From RUG11462 sp036308645 (GTDB taxonomy: Bacteria > Bacillota > Clostridia > Oscillospirales > Acutalibacteraceae), in the NCBI GenBank assembly GCA_036308645.1, contig JAXJVH010000025.1:1-24981 (forward strand): 24,981 nt of DNA, read 5' to 3'. Under the pieces are notes generated by a model. The model had not been told where the DNA came from. It saw nothing but the letters and a program-made list of their open reading frames with translations, and did not search any database. Position numbers and translations under genes: made by a program. Below, one piece after another: positions 1-6,493 of the stretch (positions within the stretch are counted from its first letter, which is position 1; every line of letters begins with the position of its first letter).

Positions 1-143
1 AGTGATATTCTGCCATAAGGCAGAGTGATATTTTCACTTCGTGAAAGTTATATTCGCCTTTAAACTGCCGCAAGGCAATATCACTCGGCTTTAGCCGAAT
101 ATAACTGCGAAAGCCAAAAACTCGCCACAAGGCGAATATAACT
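1..143. repeat. Array of short hairpins with conserved separators
   Basis: At least five small palindromes with unrelated arms follow each other: CTGCC/GGCAG (10-23), TTTCAC/GTGAAA (32-46), TGCC/GGCA (66-77), TCGGCT/AGCCGA (85-98) and CGCC/GGCG (123-134). Between them a near-constant 9-mer, AGTGATATT or AGTTATATT, recurs (1-9, 24-32, 47-55), and its reverse complement appears at 77-85, 98-106 and 135-143. The array lies just beyond the terminator of the tRNA-Ser genes, in their direction of transcription. No ORF is supported here. The left end is cut by the window. Confidence 0.75.
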
Positions 144-144
144 G

Positions 145-176
145 AAAAAGACGATTGCAAAAGCAATCGTCTTTTT
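145..176 (-). terminator. Terminator after tRNA-Ser(GCT)
   Basis: A perfect 14-bp stem (AAAAAGACGATTGC with its complement) closes a 4-nt AAAA loop. It has U-rich tails on both strands and starts two bases past the encoded CCA of the tRNA. It reads as an intrinsic terminator for the minus-strand tRNA genes. Confidence 0.85.
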
Positions 177-177
177 C

Positions 178-268
178 TGGCGCAGAAGGAGAGACTCGAA
201 CTCTCGCGACGGTTACCCGCCCTACGCCCTTAGCAGGGGCGCCTCGTCACCAACTTGAGTACTTCTGC
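178..268 (-). tRNA. tRNA-Ser(GCT)
   Basis: On the minus strand the gene begins with acceptor strand GCAGAAG and ends with CTTCTGC, discriminator G and an encoded CCA (91 nt in all). The anticodon arm is CGCCC-CTGCTAA-GGGCG, giving anticodon GCT, which reads AGC and AGU. A long variable arm, as expected for class II tRNA-Ser, and a GTTCGAGTC T-arm are visible. It lies 71 nt downstream of tRNA-Ser(TGA). No convincing promoter of its own is visible in the gap. Confidence 0.95.
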
Positions 269-300
269 ATTTGGTAACTTAAATTTGTTTTATAAAACCC

Positions 301-329
301 GAGCCTGACAAAAATTATTTATCAGGCTC
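301..329 (-). terminator. Stem-loop between the two tRNA-Ser genes
   Basis: GAGCCTGA and TCAGGCTC form an 8-bp stem around a 13-nt loop. On the minus strand the stem is followed by GGGTTTTATAAA. This probably terminates or attenuates transcription from tRNA-Ser(TGA), although tRNA-Ser(GCT) has no obvious separate promoter, so read-through or processing is possible. Confidence 0.65.
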
Positions 330-339
330 ATGGGATTTT

Positions 340-427
340 TGGCGGAGAGGATGGGATTCGAACCCATGTGCCTTGTGGGCAAACGGTTTTCAAGACCGCC
401 TCGTTATGACCGCTTCGATACCTCTCC
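340..427 (-). tRNA. tRNA-Ser(TGA)
   Basis: The minus strand shows acceptor GGAGAGG paired with CCTCTCC, discriminator G and encoded CCA (88 nt). The anticodon loop CTTGAAA in the stem CGGT/ACCG gives anticodon TGA, reading UCN serine codons. The T-arm GGGTTCGAATCCC and a long variable arm confirm a class II tRNA. Confidence 0.95.
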
Positions 428-443
428 GTATTAGTGCCTAAAT

Positions 444-472
444 ATATTAACATATTAAAATGCGTTTGTCAA
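444..472 (-). promoter_or_regulatory. Sigma-A-type promoter for the tRNA-Ser genes
   Basis: On the minus strand TTGACA (467-472) is separated by exactly 17 nt from TAATAT (444-449). The -10 box ends 16 bp before the first base of tRNA-Ser(TGA), a spacing consistent with a short 5' leader. Confidence 0.8.
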
Positions 473-497
473 CATTTTTTTGCAGAAAATTTGTAGA

Positions 498-559
498 TTA
501 TAAATTGCAATATTAAATGTCGCTTAATCTTTGTGGACATTTTATATTGCAATTTATAA
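498..559. repeat. 24-bp-arm palindrome between divergent promoters
   Basis: Arms 498-521 and 536-559 are reverse complements at 23 of 24 positions and are separated by 14 nt. The arms are AT-rich, with GCAATA and TGTC cores. The element lies between the minus-strand tRNA promoter (-35 at 467-472) and the rlmB start at 655. It lacks a T-tract of terminator type on either side. It may be a small palindromic mobile remnant or a regulatory cruciform; the sequence alone does not decide. Confidence 0.7.
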
Positions 560-571
560 ATATTAAAAAAG

Positions 572-599
572 TTGTATTTTAGTGTTTCATTTTTATAAA
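572..599 (+). promoter_or_regulatory. Possible rlmB promoter
   Basis: TTGTAT (572-577), a 16-nt spacer and TATAAA (594-599) form a weak candidate. Perfect TATAAT hexamers follow at 608-613 and 618-623 but lack a good -35, so the exact start point is uncertain. Confidence 0.35.
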
Positions 600-654
600 A
601 TGTATGTTATAATTTATTATAATTATATTATGTTAATCAGAAAGGGTTAAAAAT

Positions 655-1410
655 ATGCCTTTTGAAGATAAAACGCACAACGATGTGGTTGCCGGAAGAA
701 ACGCTGTAAGCGAAGTCCTGCGTTCGGGACGTGAAATTGAGTTTTTAATGGTTGCCAAAGGCGTCGGCGGCTCGGTTATGCCGATAATTGCCGAGTGCAG
801 AAAGCGTAAAATTCCCATTAAAGAAATGCCGAGACAGAAACTTGATTTTAAATTGCCGGGCGTTAATCATCAGGGCGTGGCGATTGTTGTTTCTTCGGGC
901 AGTTATTCCTCGGTTGAGGAAATTATTGAATTTGCTAAATCGGATTCAAAACCCGCTTTTATTTTGGTGCTTGATGAAATTGAAGATCCGCATAATTTCG
1001 GCGCGATTATTCGTACTGCCGAGTGCTGTGCGGTTCACGGAATAATTATTCCCAAACGCCACAGCGTAGGCATTAATAATACTGTTTATAAAACCGCTTG
1101 CGGTGCGGCTGAATATGTTAAAATTGCCCGAGTATCCAATCTTGCAAGTACGCTTGATATGTTAAAAGACAACGGCATTTGGGTTTACGGCGCCGATATG
1201 AACGGCGATGATATTTTTTCTACCGATTTTAATTCGGATACCGCAATTGTTATAGGTAACGAGGGTAAAGGAATCAGCAGATTAATAAAAGAAAAATGCG
1301 ATTTCTTGGTTAAAATCCCTATGTTCGGAAAAATAAATTCACTTAATGCTTCGGTGGCTGCGGGCATTTCTATGTATAGTGTTGTAAACAGCCGTAATTT
1401 AAAGAAATAG
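655..1410 (+). CDS. rlmB: 23S rRNA (guanosine-2'-O-)-methyltransferase RlmB
   Basis: A 251-residue SpoU/TrmH-family methyltransferase, expected to place a 2'-O-methyl group on a 23S rRNA guanosine in the peptidyl-transferase region using S-adenosylmethionine. Residues about 8-80 resemble the L30e-like RNA-binding domain (HNDVVAGRNAVSEVL start). The C-terminal knotted SPOUT domain has its three signatures: DEIEDPHNFGAIIRTAE (107-123), VIGNEGKGIS (199-208) and IPMFGKINSLNASVAAGI (221-238). The start follows AGAAAGGG. The next gene begins 11 nt after the stop, so the two are probably cotranscribed. The family is certain. RlmB rather than another TrmH paralogue is supported by the N-terminal domain and full length. 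Confidence 0.92.
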   Translation: MPFEDKTHNDVVAGRNAVSEVLRSGREIEFLMVAKGVGGSVMPIIAECRKRKIPIKEMPRQKLDFKLPGVNHQGVAIVVSSGSYSSVEEIIEFAKSDSKPAFILVLDEIEDPHNFGAIIRTAECCAVHGIIIPKRHSVGINNTVYKTACGAAEYVKIARVSNLASTLDMLKDNGIWVYGADMNGDDIFSTDFNSDTAIVIGNEGKGISRLIKEKCDFLVKIPMFGKINSLNASVAAGISMYSVVNSRNLKK

Positions 1411-1421
1411 GAGTGAAATGA

Positions 1422-4364
1422 ATGAGCGAAAAATTTTCGGTTGAGGATATTCTTAACGAAGTTAAGAATATGAAAGGCGACAAATATGTTTTAGGTCAAG
1501 ATTATAGTACAAAAGAGCATAGTGCAAAAGAAAAAAATTACGAATCCGAAACAATTCCTTTTGATATTAATAAGAGCGAAAAAAAGAAAAATAACGACGC
1601 TTTCAAGGCCGGCTACGGCAAAGAGTCTTTTTTGCCCGAAGATATAGACAAAAATGATGAAACGTCGGAAGATATGCCCGATATTTCAAAAATGTCCGCA
1701 AAAGAACTGTTCGGGCAAATTGCCGTAAAAGCCGAAAATGATAATGATTCCGGAATTATCGGCGGTTTTACGGTTAAATCCGATTTGATTTCCGATGACA
1801 AAAAATCCGCTTCCGCCGTGAGCGAAAAACCTGTAAAAAAGGCTGAAACTTTCGCTGAAAACTTTGATAAAACAATGGTTTTAGACAGTGAAGAAGTAAA
1901 ATTTTCGGCTGAAAAGAAACAGCGTGAAGAGTCTGCCGAAAATACTGTTCAAACGGATACTCAAAAGGCTGCTCAAACGTCGGAATCGGCTGATTCAAAA
2001 AGCGAAGACGCACCGAAAGACGGCGACGTTTTGGGCAATATACCGAAAAAGCGTATACATACTCCCGAGCATCTGTTAAGCGCCGAAGAGATTAAAAGCG
2101 GTTTTGAAAATGAAAAATTTTCATTCCGTTTCAACGAACGCGTCAAAGATTTGACTAAAAGCAGAAAAAAAGAATCAGCAAAAGATAAATTTGCCGATTT
2201 TATGAATCCTGCCGAACAAAAAGAAGAAAAAGAACAACCGTCCGCCCAAAAATTTTCAGAGGATATTCCAAAGGAATTTCCTGAAGAAATTCCCGAAGAA
2301 AATTCGGAACAGAATTTGAATTCGAAAGTCGAAACCGACGCTTTGGCTGAAGAACTTTTTAATTTTTTAAGCGAAAAATATACCGAAAACGAAAAAGAAA
2401 AAGAGCAGCCGGATATACTTAATAATGAGATTGAAATTAAGGAAGAGGAAAAAAGCGATACGGTGGAGGAAATTCCCGACGAGCCTTTGACTTTTGAAAA
2501 GCAAAATCCCGAAAATGACATCAGCAGTACCGGTAACAACCGTTTTGCAAGAAAGACAAGCCGACGTATTTTTGAGCGTTCTTTTGATTATTCCGAAGAT
2601 GAATCGCAAGAGCAGGAGGTTATCGACGACTACACCTCGATTGAAGATGAGGAGGCGGTAAGATACGACCTTGATATAAGCCTTAAAAAAGTTTCAAAAA
2701 GACTTTTGCTCACCGTTATTATATTTATTTTCGGATTTGCGGTAACGGTTTTGCCGTCAGCGGGCTTTGATTTTTTGAAGTTTATTTCTCCGAATGATAA
2801 TCTTACAGGATTTATGATTGCGAACGCGGTCGTTTTAGTCGCAACGTTACTTGTAAATATTTCAAGTTTTGTAAGAGGAATCGGCTCGCTGGTTACTTTA
2901 AAGCCGGACGCGGATTCGCCGTTTTCGATTGCGGGTATTTTTGTTACGGCGCAATGCGTGTTGGCGTTTATTCCTGAATTTTCGGCAACCGCCGGCGCTC
3001 TTCCTTTTTACACCGCCGCTCTAACTTTCGCCTATATTTTAAGCCTTATGGGCAAAAAGTCAATGGTTATGAGAATAAGGTCGAATTTCCGACTTGTTGC
3101 AACTACATCGGTTAAAAAATCCGCATTTACGGCTGATGAGCGAATGTGCGAAATGCTTGAAAACGACGACTTTATCGGCACGCCTTGTGTTGCGACTGCA
3201 AAAAGCGTTCTTAATCTTCATAACTTTTTAAGAAATTCTTACAGCGAAGACCCATCTGATAATGTATCAAAAATTTTTGCGCCGATTTCGTTAATTGCCT
3301 CGGCGGTTACCTTGATTTTCACTTATTTTATCTCAAAAGATATAGTTTCATCTTTGTATTATGCAACTGCGGTTGCCGTTGTATCAGCGCCTGTTTCGGT
3401 AATTCTTGCGGTAAATTCACCGCTTAAAAAAGTTGCTATGCAGTTCAGGCAAAAAGACGGATTGATTGCAGGCTATGAATCCGTAAACGAGTTTTGCGAT
3501 GTTGATTGCGTTGCGATTGACGCCGAAGAACTTTTCCCGGCAGGCTCTGTCGAACTTACTAATCTTCGCGCTCTCGGCGATATTTCTATCGAAGATGTAA
3601 TTTTAAAATCTGCGGCGCTTACTATAGGCGCAGGCGGTCCGCTTGCAGACGTATTTGATAAAATTATCGACGGCAGAAGAAAGATGCTTCCTGAAATTTC
3701 TGATATTGTTTATGAGGACGGACTCGGACTTACAGGCAAGGTAGACGGAAAAATAGTAAGAGTAGGCAACCGCCGATTTATCGACTCATACGGAATTTAC
3801 GGACTTTCGGACAGCGATATTGAGGATAAAGCAAAACAAAACGGAGTTTTCATAATTTATACCGCCGTTGAGGACGAAGTTTGCGGTATGTTTGCGTTAA
3901 AATATAAGTCTATTGACCCCGATATAGAAGACGCGGTTTATAATCTTGTTTCAAACGGAATTTCCATTGCTATAAAATCCAATGACCCGAATATAACCCC
4001 CGAACTGATTGAAAAAGTTTTTGAAGTTCCGAAAGAGTATGTTTTGATTATGCAGGCACATTCTGCCGAGCATTACGATGAAGTTACCGCTCCTTGCAAA
4101 AACGGCGACAGCCTTTTGGCTTACGGCGGCAGGGTAGCAGTATTTTCAAATTTGATTATTGCTTGTAAAAAACTGAAAACCAAAATTTCTGCGGCGGTGC
4201 TTATTCAAACCGTGCTTACAATTTTAGGCTTCGGCGTATGTATGTTTACCGCAGTAAGTTCAAAGGGATTTGAAAATATAAGCGCTTTGAACATTATTAT
4301 TTATCAGTTTTTGGTGGCGGTAATAAGCGTTTTTGTTCCTTCGCTTATAAAAAGAATAAAATAA
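1422..4364 (+). CDS. Catalytically degenerate P1B-type ATPase-like membrane protein
   Basis: A 980-residue protein. Residues 1-420 are highly charged, acidic and probably disordered. About eight membrane segments follow (427-446, 462-483, 501-519, 525-543, 617-637, 641-664, 920-943, 955-975) with a large cytoplasmic block at 670-915, which is the topology of P1B ATPases. The block aligns with their P/N domains: SAPVSVILAVNSPL (655-668) stands where CPCALGLATP is usual. CVAIDAEELFPAGSVEL (696-712) stands where DKTGTLTEG is usual, keeping D700 but losing KTGT. GKVDGKIVRVGNRRFI (772-787) matches the nucleotide-binding region. The TGDN site reads KSND, GDGxND is missing, and the loop between segments 4 and 5 is too short for a normal A domain with TGE. 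It is probably a non-pumping pseudo-ATPase whose role is unknown. It starts after a GGAG site 11 nt past rlmB, and a terminator follows its stop. Confidence 0.75.
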   Translation: MSEKFSVEDILNEVKNMKGDKYVLGQDYSTKEHSAKEKNYESETIPFDINKSEKKKNNDAFKAGYGKESFLPEDIDKNDETSEDMPDISKMSAKELFGQIAVKAENDNDSGIIGGFTVKSDLISDDKKSASAVSEKPVKKAETFAENFDKTMVLDSEEVKFSAEKKQREESAENTVQTDTQKAAQTSESADSKSEDAPKDGDVLGNIPKKRIHTPEHLLSAEEIKSGFENEKFSFRFNERVKDLTKSRKKESAKDKFADFMNPAEQKEEKEQPSAQKFSEDIPKEFPEEIPEENSEQNLNSKVETDALAEELFNFLSEKYTENEKEKEQPDILNNEIEIKEEEKSDTVEEIPDEPLTFEKQNPENDISSTGNNRFARKTSRRIFERSFDYSEDESQEQEVIDDYTSIEDEEAVRYDLDISLKKVSKRLLLTVIIFIFGFAVTVLPSAGFDFLKFISPNDNLTGFMIANAVVLVATLLVNISSFVRGIGSLVTLKPDADSPFSIAGIFVTAQCVLAFIPEFSATAGALPFYTAALTFAYILSLMGKKSMVMRIRSNFRLVATTSVKKSAFTADERMCEMLENDDFIGTPCVATAKSVLNLHNFLRNSYSEDPSDNVSKIFAPISLIASAVTLIFTYFISKDIVSSLYYATAVAVVSAPVSVILAVNSPLKKVAMQFRQKDGLIAGYESVNEFCDVDCVAIDAEELFPAGSVELTNLRALGDISIEDVILKSAALTIGAGGPLADVFDKIIDGRRKMLPEISDIVYEDGLGLTGKVDGKIVRVGNRRFIDSYGIYGLSDSDIEDKAKQNGVFIIYTAVEDEVCGMFALKYKSIDPDIEDAVYNLVSNGISIAIKSNDPNITPELIEKVFEVPKEYVLIMQAHSAEHYDEVTAPCKNGDSLLAYGGRVAVFSNLIIACKKLKTKISAAVLIQTVLTILGFGVCMFTAVSSKGFENISALNIIIYQFLVAVISVFVPSLIKRIK

Positions 4365-4368
4365 AAAA

Positions 4369-4396
4369 AGAGCCGAGCGGTTTAAGGCTCGGCTTT
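4369..4396 (+). terminator. Terminator after the pseudo-ATPase gene
   Basis: AGCCGAGC (4371-4378) pairs with GCTCGGCT (4387-4394), extended by a G-U and an A-U pair, and is followed by TTCTTT. It begins 5 nt after the stop codon. The following gene therefore either has its own start signal or depends on read-through. Confidence 0.75.
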
Positions 4397-4424
4397 CTTT
4401 AACTTACGAAAGGCTTTTGATTAA

Positions 4425-5297
4425 ATGTCCCCTAATAAGAATTATTACAGCGCCTCGGAAAAAGACGGCAAAATAAAAGCAATGCGTATAATACTGTGTA
4501 TTCTTCTTGCGGCAGTTATAGTCGCAGGCGGCATTTATACGTTTATGTATGTAAAAAACATTGAAAAAGAGCATGCTTTATCGGGAAAAACCGCGCAGAC
4601 GCAGGCTTATAATGTTAATCTTCTTATTTGCGTGCGAGATGAGGATAATGATGATATTGACCCGCAGTTTCTGCTGATAGGTTTTGACGGCGAGTCGAAA
4701 ACAATCACAGTAAGCGAAATTCCGACAGGCTTTAAACTTATAGGTACGGAAAAAACAGATACTGCGTTAAATCTTTTTAATTACGGCTCGGCTCGTTATC
4801 TTCGCGACGCTCTCGTTAATAATTTCGGTATAAACGTTCAAAGATTTATAAGCCTTAAACTTTCCGAAGTCGAAACTTTTGTCGACAAACTCGGCGGAGT
4901 AGACTATGAAATAAAAGCAAAAATGCAGTTTAAAAATAAAGAGGGCAACCTTGTTACCAATCTTGTAAAAGGAAAGCAAAAGTTAAACGGCAATCAATTC
5001 TGCCAGTATATCAGATATGACAATTGGAAAAACAATGCCGAAAAAAGAGAAAAACGTGTGGATTTGCTGGTTGCACTTTTAAACGAGCATTGCGCAGAAT
5101 TAGACGGCGATACTATTTTGAGCATATATAAAAGCATTTCAAATAACCTTGAAACCGATGTTTCAATTGTAGAGGTAAATGATTTCGGGCTTCAGTTCAA
5201 CACTTTGTTTAAAAGAGAAAATCCTGCAATCAGAGCAGATATTGATTTTTCCGATTCTCAAACCGCAAACGAACAAATACAAAAATACTATAAATAA
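4425..5297 (+). CDS. LCP (LytR-CpsA-Psr)-like protein, atypical
   Basis: A 290-residue protein with a short cytoplasmic N-terminus, one membrane anchor (about 21-43) and an extracellular domain. The fold signature of LCP enzymes, which attach glycopolymers to peptidoglycan, is recognisable: DPQFLLIGFDGESKTITVSE (79-98), a FGINVQRFISLKL stretch (124-136), the VDKLGGVDYEIKAKM block (143-157) and GKQKLNGNQFCQYIRYDN (173-190), ending with EKREKRVDLL. The usual PRDT motif reads IPTG (99-102), so the arginine that binds the pyrophosphate in known LCP enzymes is absent. Activity is therefore doubtful. A GAAAGG site lies 11 nt before the ATG. It follows the pseudo-ATPase gene, separated by a terminator; a functional link is inference only. 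Confidence 0.65.
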   Translation: MSPNKNYYSASEKDGKIKAMRIILCILLAAVIVAGGIYTFMYVKNIEKEHALSGKTAQTQAYNVNLLICVRDEDNDDIDPQFLLIGFDGESKTITVSEIPTGFKLIGTEKTDTALNLFNYGSARYLRDALVNNFGINVQRFISLKLSEVETFVDKLGGVDYEIKAKMQFKNKEGNLVTNLVKGKQKLNGNQFCQYIRYDNWKNNAEKREKRVDLLVALLNEHCAELDGDTILSIYKSISNNLETDVSIVEVNDFGLQFNTLFKRENPAIRADIDFSDSQTANEQIQKYYK

Positions 5298-5314
5298 GTC
5301 GAGAGCCTCTCGAC
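5298..5314. repeat. Perfect 8-bp palindrome after the LCP-like gene
   Basis: GTCGAGAG-C-CTCTCGAC starts at the base after the stop codon. A near-identical palindrome, GTCGAG-GCT-CTCGAC, lies at 5505-5519. The two bracket a 222-bp repeat-rich block that could be a composite element. Confidence 0.65.
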
Positions 5315-5317
5315 TAT

Positions 5318-5374
5318 CCCTCATCCGTCTTTTCCTCACGGCTTGACACCTTCCCAAAAAGGCGAAGGCTTTGG
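5318..5374. repeat. CCCTCATCCG repeat, copy 1
   Basis: About 55 bp starting CCCTCATCCGTCTTTTCC and ending GGCGAAGGCTT recur at 24651-24704 with roughly 85% identity by eye. In both places a TTGTAGGG hairpin follows within about 30 bp, so the two modules appear to travel together. Confidence 0.7.
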
Positions 5375-5395
5375 CAATAGCAATTTTATTTGATT

Positions 5396-5519
5396 TTGTA
5401 GGGGCGACCCTGTGTGGTCGCCCGTTTTTATAGTCAATAGATTTCTGATGTAAGCCCAATAAACTTTAAAATTATATTAAAACTATAAATGATGGTGTAT
5501 GCGTGTCGAGGCTCTCGAC
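5396..5519. repeat. Structured 124-bp repeat, copy A
   Basis: The block begins with TTGTAGGGGCGACC...GGTCGCCC, runs through a conserved AT-rich core (TAAACTTTAAAATTATAT and ACTATAAATGATGGTGT) and ends with GTCGAG-GCT-CTCGAC. It matches 11255-11376 at about 85% identity by eye. Most differences in the two terminal hairpins are paired and keep the stems intact. Confidence 0.8.
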
Positions 5520-5521
5520 AA

Positions 5522-5557
5522 AAAATGCGATAGAAGTTTTCGCTTCTATCGCATTTT
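5522..5557. terminator. Bidirectional terminator
   Basis: AAAATGCGATAGAAG (5522-5536) and its exact complement (5543-5557) form a 15-bp stem with a 6-nt loop and A/T-rich flanks on both sides. It sits 3 nt after the stop codon of the minus-strand gene at 5561-6313 and can also stop transcription from the LCP-like gene. Confidence 0.85.
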
Positions 5558-5560
5558 GAT

Positions 5561-6313
5561 TTATAAATATTTGGCTTTTGCTTTATCGGTTTTTAAAATC
5601 ATTTTTGCATTTCTTACTGCGGTATTGAGATAAGAATATTTTTGAAGTTGCAGTTCAAGTTCTTTTTCACAAGGATTATCGGAGAAAACAGTTCCGCAAA
5701 TTATGGTGTAAATTACTGTTGCGGCTACGTTTTGCTCGCCGTTTGTATACGCAAGATTAAGCAATTCAAAATATTTTGAAATATGACGTTTGTCGCCCTC
5801 TTTAAGAACATTCTGCAATTCTTGAACTCCTGCTTTGCGGAAAAAGTCATCATACAAAAATTCGCCGTATTTAGCAACGTTTTGCTTATATTCATCTTTA
5901 TGCTGCGGAAAAATCGCCAAAAATCTTGCCGCAAAACTTTCAATATCAACGCTGTCGGCATTTTTCTTTTTAGAAGGCATTTCTATTTTCTGAACGCCTT
6001 TAGTACCCGCTTTTGCACCCAAAGCCTCTAAAACCGAATCCGAAAAATCATTTTTAATGCTTTCTTTATCACGGTCGGTAGCATTTTCGTCCATAAGCCA
6101 AGAAGAAAGCACTTTCCAGTTTACGCCCTCGCCCTCTTCAAGTAAAGCGGTTTTAAGCATAATTAACTGTTTTTCATCATCATAATCTACCATAAACGCT
6201 TTTTTACCGTCGGTAAAATATTCGCCTTTTTCAAAATTTTCAACATTGAAGTTTTTGGGTTTTAAGATTTCAAAAACTCCGTCGGAAATTATCTTATAAT
6301 TTTCTTTATCCAT
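5561..6313 (-). CDS. Conserved-looking protein of unknown function
   Basis: A 250-residue soluble protein with no signal peptide or membrane segment. I do not recognise it with confidence. The N-terminal part (1-95) is mixed alpha/beta in composition. A Lys/Ala-rich linker (about 96-120) leads to a helical C-terminal domain (121-250) with FLAIFPQHKDEYKQNVAKYG and FLYDDFFRKAG, followed by YFELLNLAYTNGEQNV. This resembles the pattern (FPELKEEYEEH, GELLPHVFF, FLE) of small DUF7674-like proteins often found as polymorphic-toxin immunity proteins, but no toxin gene adjoins it. A GAAAGGAAC site precedes the ATG. It is monocistronic, with its own promoter (6362-6390) and terminator (5522-5557). Confidence 0.7.
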   Translation of the reverse strand: MDKENYKIISDGVFEILKPKNFNVENFEKGEYFTDGKKAFMVDYDDEKQLIMLKTALLEEGEGVNWKVLSSWLMDENATDRDKESIKNDFSDSVLEALGAKAGTKGVQKIEMPSKKKNADSVDIESFAARFLAIFPQHKDEYKQNVAKYGEFLYDDFFRKAGVQELQNVLKEGDKRHISKYFELLNLAYTNGEQNVAATVIYTIICGTVFSDNPCEKELELQLQKYSYLNTAVRNAKMILKTDKAKAKYL

Positions 6314-6361
6314 TTTAAAAAGTTCCTTTCATAATGAACATAATTACCTATTATAAAATAC

Positions 6362-6390
6362 ATTATAACAGATAAAATCCGATTTGTCAC
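6362..6390 (-). promoter_or_regulatory. Promoter of the 5561-6313 gene
   Basis: On the minus strand GTGACA (6385-6390) and TATAAT (6362-6367) are separated by 17 nt. The -10 lies about 48 nt upstream of the start codon. Confidence 0.7.
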
Positions 6391-6431
6391 TAAAATTATT
6401 GTAAAAAAAGTATTAACATAAAAAATAGCGG

Positions 6432-6460
6432 TTGATATTTTGCGATTTTACCATTATAAT
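6432..6460 (+). promoter_or_regulatory. Sigma-A-type promoter of the lipoprotein-rpe operon
   Basis: TTGATA (6432-6437), a 17-nt spacer and TATAAT (6455-6460) make a near-consensus promoter. It supports the start at 6494, because an upstream in-frame ATG at 6440 lies inside the promoter and cannot be in the transcript. Confidence 0.85.
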
Positions 6461-6493
6461 ATAGATATTATAAGACTTTTAAGGAGAAACCCG

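Noticed and set aside
1..143. CRISPR array
   Set aside because: The separators are only about 9 bp, occur in both orientations, and the variable units are short palindromes rather than unique 30-nt spacers; no cas gene is present.
1973..2539. A 188-codon Ser/Phe-rich frame antisense to the pseudo-ATPase N-terminus
   Set aside because: It mirrors the Glu/Lys/Asp-rich disordered region (GAA and AAA codons read as TTC and TTT); no independent start signal is visible.
5163..5459. A 98-codon minus-strand frame after the LCP-like gene
   Set aside because: It overlaps the LCP-like gene and several repeats, and its sequence is translated palindromic repeat; a similar false frame occurs at 10911-11294.
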